From: Spirosoma foliorum
Lineage (GTDB): Bacteria; Bacteroidota; Bacteroidia; Cytophagales; Spirosomataceae
Reading direction: 5' to 3'
Length of the DNA stretch: 64,000 bases
Assembly: GCF_014117325.1 (NCBI RefSeq)
Contig: NZ_CP059732.1
Span: 1,674,001-1,738,000, forward strand
The stretch's first letter is position 1; every line of letters begins with the position of its first letter. This document shows, piece after piece, positions 60,377-64,000 of this stretch. The notes beneath the pieces are model-generated. The model was not told the DNA's origin, did not search any database, and worked only from the letters and a program-made list of their open reading frames with translations. The position numbers and the translations under genes are program-made.

Positions 60377-61084
60377 TTACCGTAACCGCTCGACCAACTC
60401 CCGGCGATAGGTTGACCCAATGGGGAGGGGAGTTTCGCCAATGAAGACCTCGTTGCCACTTAACCGCCTGATCGTATTCAGAGCAACCAGATAGGATTTA
60501 TGAATGCGGATAAATAGATCGGAGGGTAGTCGTTGTTCCAGTTCCGTCATGGTCATGGAGGTCAGGTAAACCTGCTGGGTCGTAAATAGCTTGACGTAAT
60601 TGCCCCAACTCTGCCCATATAGTAGGTCTTCGTAGGCAATCCGGACCCAATCGCCGTCGACTTTGACCACGAACGAGGTGTTAGTAGAAGGAGATAAAGC
60701 CCCCCGTGGAGTTTCTTCTTCAGGTTGGGCAACCACCACTTTATCAATAGCTTTCAGGAACCGGGCAAACTCAATAGGCTTTAATAGATAATCGACTACA
60801 TTGTAATTGTAGCTTTCCAGCGCAAACTCCGAATGGGCCGTTGTCAGAATAACCTTGGGCGGATGAGTGAGTGTTTCCAGCATCTGAAGCCCGTTCATTT
60901 GGGGCATATTGATGTCCAGAAATAACAGATCGACGGGTTGCCGATGGAGGAAATTGATCGCTTCCAGGGCATGATAACAATCGCCAACCAGTTCCAGCCG
61001 ATCTACCTGCTCAATGTAATGTTGTAGTACGTAGTGAGCGGCTACTTCATCATCAATAAGCAGGCACCGCAATGGGTTGGGCAT
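60377..61084 (-). CDS. LytTR-family response regulator
   Basis: 235 residues. The receiver domain has acidic pocket Asp11/Asp12 (LIDDE), phosphorylation Asp57 (FLDINMP) and Lys in LLKPIEF. The LytTR DNA-binding domain (about 130-235) shows SFVVKVDGDWVRIAYEDLLYGQSWGNYVKLFT and IRIHKSYLVALNTI. Such regulators bind tandem direct repeats. It overlaps the sensor gene by 32 bases, so the pair is translated together. Confidence 0.95.
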   Translation of the reverse strand: MPNPLRCLLIDDEVAAHYVLQHYIEQVDRLELVGDCYHALEAINFLHRQPVDLLFLDINMPQMNGLQMLETLTHPPKVILTTAHSEFALESYNYNVVDYLLKPIEFARFLKAIDKVVVAQPEEETPRGALSPSTNTSFVVKVDGDWVRIAYEDLLYGQSWGNYVKLFTTQQVYLTSMTMTELEQRLPSDLFIRIHKSYLVALNTIRRLSGNEVFIGETPLPIGSTYRRELVERLR

Positions 61085-62114
61085 GGTGTAAAGGCGTTAA
61101 CTGGACAACCAATTCGGTTTTATATAAGCCCGCGGATTGATCAACCCGGAGCTGATGTTTGCCTGAATACAGAATTTCCAGCCGCTGGCGTGTATTCTGC
61201 AAGCCTAAGCCTGTTGAGGAAACAGGGACCTTGTGGCCAGGCATAGAGTTTTCAATGCGTAGGGTTAGCGCATCACCATCCAGCGTCAGCGAAATGTAGA
61301 CGAAGCATCCCTGAATATCGCTCGTGCCGTGTTTAAATGCATTCTCAACCAACGGGATGAGTAAGAGCGGAGCTAACTGGTAGCCTTGCAGAACACAGGG
61401 ATCGGTTGGGTAGCTATACTCGATCTGGCACCGATTGCCCACGCGTTCCTGCTCCAGCGTTACGTAGCTGGTTATAAACTCGACTTCCTGCTGGAGGAGT
61501 ACCCACGACCGCCGACTACTATCGACCTGATACCGCATCAGCTTTGAGAGTTGCATGATCAGATTAGGCATCCGGGTGGGTTGGTGCAGACTGATGCCGT
61601 ACAGATTGTTGAGCGTGTTAAAAAAGAAATGCGGATTAAGCTGGGCGTGCAGAAACTTCATTTGTACTTCCTGAAGCAGCAGTTGATCGGCATTCTGCTT
61701 TTCCTGTTGCTCATAAAAGCGCCGGATCAGAAAAAGTGCCATGATTGCAATCAGGCTGACCGTGCAGGTTGCCAGGTGGAAAAGACCCATTTCCCGCCAG
61801 TCGTGAGAAGCGAAAAACTCAGGGCATAGCCAGAAGTCAGCCCAATACACAATCAGACTGCCTACAAATAGCGCAACACTCGTCAGGATTACGTAGCGCT
61901 TGATATGCTGGCTAAATAGCAACGGAAAGAGAAAAAAGCGGTGAAACTGCGCTTGACTGTATAGAATTAGAAAATTGACGAGCGCCCGCCAGAAGTCGTC
62001 CCAGGTTGTCAGGCGATTCCAGGCGTTGAGCGACATGAGCACAAACAATACAGTAAAGAACAGGCTTTCCCGTACCCACGATTTTCGCTCGCCAATCCAG
62101 TTTGGTACATGCAT
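61053..62114 (-). CDS. LytS/YehU-type sensor histidine kinase (His_kinase PF06580)
   Basis: ATG 62114 gives 353 residues. Four transmembrane helices occupy residues 15-132 (SLFFTVLFVLMSLNAW, ALVNFLILYSQ, YVILTSVALFVGSLIVYWA, CTVSLIAIMALFLI), with no large periplasmic sensor. The kinase core carries phospho-acceptor His162 (AQLNPHFFFNTLN), N-box VENAFKHG and GLGLQNTRQRLE. The frame from 62141 adds nine residues ahead of it and is not favoured. Divergent from the TonB receptor at 62289, the pair may regulate it. The ligand is unknown. Confidence 0.93.
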   Translation of the reverse strand: MHVPNWIGERKSWVRESLFFTVLFVLMSLNAWNRLTTWDDFWRALVNFLILYSQAQFHRFFLFPLLFSQHIKRYVILTSVALFVGSLIVYWADFWLCPEFFASHDWREMGLFHLATCTVSLIAIMALFLIRRFYEQQEKQNADQLLLQEVQMKFLHAQLNPHFFFNTLNNLYGISLHQPTRMPNLIMQLSKLMRYQVDSSRRSWVLLQQEVEFITSYVTLEQERVGNRCQIEYSYPTDPCVLQGYQLAPLLLIPLVENAFKHGTSDIQGCFVYISLTLDGDALTLRIENSMPGHKVPVSSTGLGLQNTRQRLEILYSGKHQLRVDQSAGLYKTELVVQLTPLHHAQPIAVPAY

Positions 62115-62288
62115 AGTTTTAACGGATTCTTTACAAAGCAACCAAAAGCAGTTGGGCTTTACAACTCAAAATGACCAACTCAATACGTCATCAAAAAGGC
62201 CCCGTTTATCATTTTTTTAAGAAATGGACGAAGCCCCAAAACGTACTTTGTACCATTCCACCGGCTTTCTGTAAGAAACTCAACTGTA

Positions 62289-64000
62289 ATGAAATTCACT
62301 ATACTCTACTACCTATCACTTCTCATTCTACTGGCACGAGTGGCTACGGCTCAGTCGACGTCACCAAATTTCTGCTCAATCGGGTGGTCAGGTAAGCGGC
62401 ACAGTGCTGGATTCGGTAACCCGCCAGCCGGTTCCTTTCGCAACCGTTGCCCTGTTGAATTCGTCGGGCAATGTACTCACTGGTAAAACAACGTCTGAAA
62501 CGGGTGCCTTTGTCTTTTCGGGCTTAAATCCCGGTTCGTATGGTCTTCAGCTGACGTTCGTTGGCTACCAGACTCGAACCGTTTTGACGTTTACACTAGC
62601 AGCACAGAAACCAGTTATCCAATTGGGTAATCTGCTGTTACGGCCAGAGAGTCGTCAGTTGAATGAAGTGGTTGTTGCCGGACAGAAAGCGCTGATCGAA
62701 GAGAAATCGGATCGATTGGTTTACAACGCGGCTAACGATCTGACCAATAAAGGCGGAACGGCGGTGGATGTGTTGCGCAAGGCGCCGATGCTTACGGTTG
62801 ACGTAACGGGGAATGTGCAACTGCGCGGCAGCTCGAACCTGAAAGTGCTGCTCAACGGTCGCCCATCAGGTTTGCTGGCTCGCAACCTGAGCGAAGCCCT
62901 GAAGATGATTCCGGCTAACACCATTCAGTCGGTAGAAGTCATTACCAGCCCATCGGCTCGTTACGATGCAGAAGGATCGGGCGGGGTGATTAATATCATC
63001 ACCAAGAAGCAGTTGAAAGGCTCAAATGGAAATCTGGATGTAACGGCGGGTAATTATATGCAGTCGATTGGCGGCAGTTACGGGTTCAAACGGGAGAAGT
63101 TTGGATTGACTTTTTCCGGGAATGCCGATGCTGAACGCGAGAAAAGCGTATCCGAAATGACCCGCGTATCCTTGTTAGATGGGCAACCGGCTGGTGAGTT
63201 GTTTCAGCGACGGAGCGCCAATAATGTCCACCGGGGCTGGTTTGGCGATTTGAGTATGGAGTACGCTTTCGATACGTTGAACCGGGTGAATTTCTCGATC
63301 AGTACGTGGGGTGGAGCCTGGCCAAATTCCAATTCGCTCTATAACCGATTCCGGAATGCCGAAGGTGTTGTCTCGCAGGAGTACACGCAGGAAGTTGATC
63401 AGCAGTCACCGTTTGGGAATGTGGAGTTTAATCTGGGCTACACCCGAACCTTCAAAAAGCCGAAACAGGAGCTTGCCGTGCTGGCTCAGTACAGCTATAC
63501 CTTTGATAATACGCGTTATACCAGCGATCAATACAATCTGGGGGGTGCTCCCATTTATCGGGAAACCAGCCAGAACAAAAGCCAGAATCCACAGCTGACT
63601 TTTCAACTGGATTACACACATCCTTTCTCGACATCGGGCCGCCAGATGGTTGAATTTGGTGTGAAAGCAATCCGGCGGGATGTGGGCAGTACGTACGCGA
63701 TTTACAACAGCAGCCTAGACGCGGTCGATCTGTTAACCTATAATGCAGGCCGATCCAATACGTTCGATTATGATCAGCAGGTACTGGCAACCTATGCGTC
63801 GTTGAAGCTGGCAAATCAAACCAAGTGGACACTCCAGTCGGGCCTTCGTCTTGAAAATACGGTTATGGAAGGTCGATTTGCCGATTCAATTCCACCGTTT
63901 CGGATTCGCTTTAATAACCTCATTCCGAGTATTATCCTGAGCAAGCAACTCAGCGATCGGCAGTCGTTCAAGGTCAGCTATACCCAACGGATTTCGAGAC
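62289..64000 (+). CDS. TonB-dependent receptor/outer membrane beta-barrel family protein, frameshifted near the start, runs off the window
   Basis: A signal peptide (MKFTILYYLSLLILLARVATAQ) reads from 62289, but the receptor proper reads in the next frame. It contains a carboxypeptidase-like domain (VSGTVLDSVTRQPVPFATVA), the TonB-box-like RQLNEVVVAGQKAL, a plug (VDVTGNVQLRGSSNLKVLLNGR, YDAEGSGGVINIIT) and the start of a barrel. Removing one base in AAA at 62366-62368 joins the two as AQSTSPISAQSGGQ. The plug resembles 'outer membrane beta-barrel protein' receptors without SusD rather than SusC. The C-terminus is beyond 64000. An alternative without frameshift would start at GTG 62404 and lack a signal peptide. 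Error or lesion cannot be separated here. Confidence 0.8.

Overview
The window reads as chromosomal DNA of a Bacteroidota bacterium, most likely a Spirosoma-like member of the Cytophagales. I infer this from three SusC/TonB-type receptors (two with SusD partners), a sigma-ECF/FecR/STN-receptor cascade, a type IX secretion C-terminal domain, -7 promoter elements of the form TAnnTTTG, and intergenic spaces filled with nested palindromes. No rRNA, tRNA or CRISPR array was seen.

Layout. (1) 277-16731: a carbohydrate-use locus. It holds an IclR regulator, SusC/SusD, two tandem GH10 xylanases, a glucarate-dehydratase-like enolase-superfamily enzyme, an SDR dehydrogenase, a GH2 enzyme, a hexuronate-type MFS importer, an SMP-30 lactonase and an RraA-type aldolase gene broken by a frameshift in a run of eight G. 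Together these suggest depolymerisation of a (glucurono)xylan-like polymer, import, and oxidative non-phosphorylative breakdown of a sugar acid. (2) 16771-18231: an IS110-family element with a long structured non-coding flank. (3) 18269-22093: two paralogous exported FAD oxidoreductases, one with a C-terminal golvesin/CBM-like domain. (4) 22172-26105: small secreted proteins, a zinc ribbon, a gene remnant, and a carbamoyltransferase/DUF5989/SxtJ cassette. (5) 26398-38889: sigma factor, FecR, STN-SusC, SusD, a mutarotase-like protein, a PQQ dehydrogenase with a cytochrome c domain, and a mannonate-dehydratase-like enzyme. This looks like a signal-controlled uptake and sugar-oxidation locus. (6) 39026-46727: SGNH/TPR protein, alpha/beta hydrolase, MFS carrier, a 14-repeat RCC1 protein with a T9SS tail, and a 52-residue membrane peptide. 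(7) 47219-54378: a stress/efflux block with NmrA-like, AraC, DoxX, two HxlR regulators beside conspicuous operator-like repeats, an SDR and two 14-TM DHA2 exporters. (8) 54552-60096: ApbE, a PepSY/flavodoxin/FNR reductase, DUF2271 and an ankyrin protein, a probable extracytoplasmic flavin electron-transfer module. (9) 60377-64000: a LytTR/LytS-type two-component pair divergent from a TonB receptor that runs off the window and has a frameshift just after its signal peptide.

The most distinctive non-coding signal is the number of foldback repeats (at least seven sequence types). Several are nested (small hairpins inside a larger inverted repeat) and some have perfect 30-31 bp arms. Two single-base frameshifts (16357-16364 and near 62366) may be real lesions or base-calling errors; the sequence alone cannot say which.
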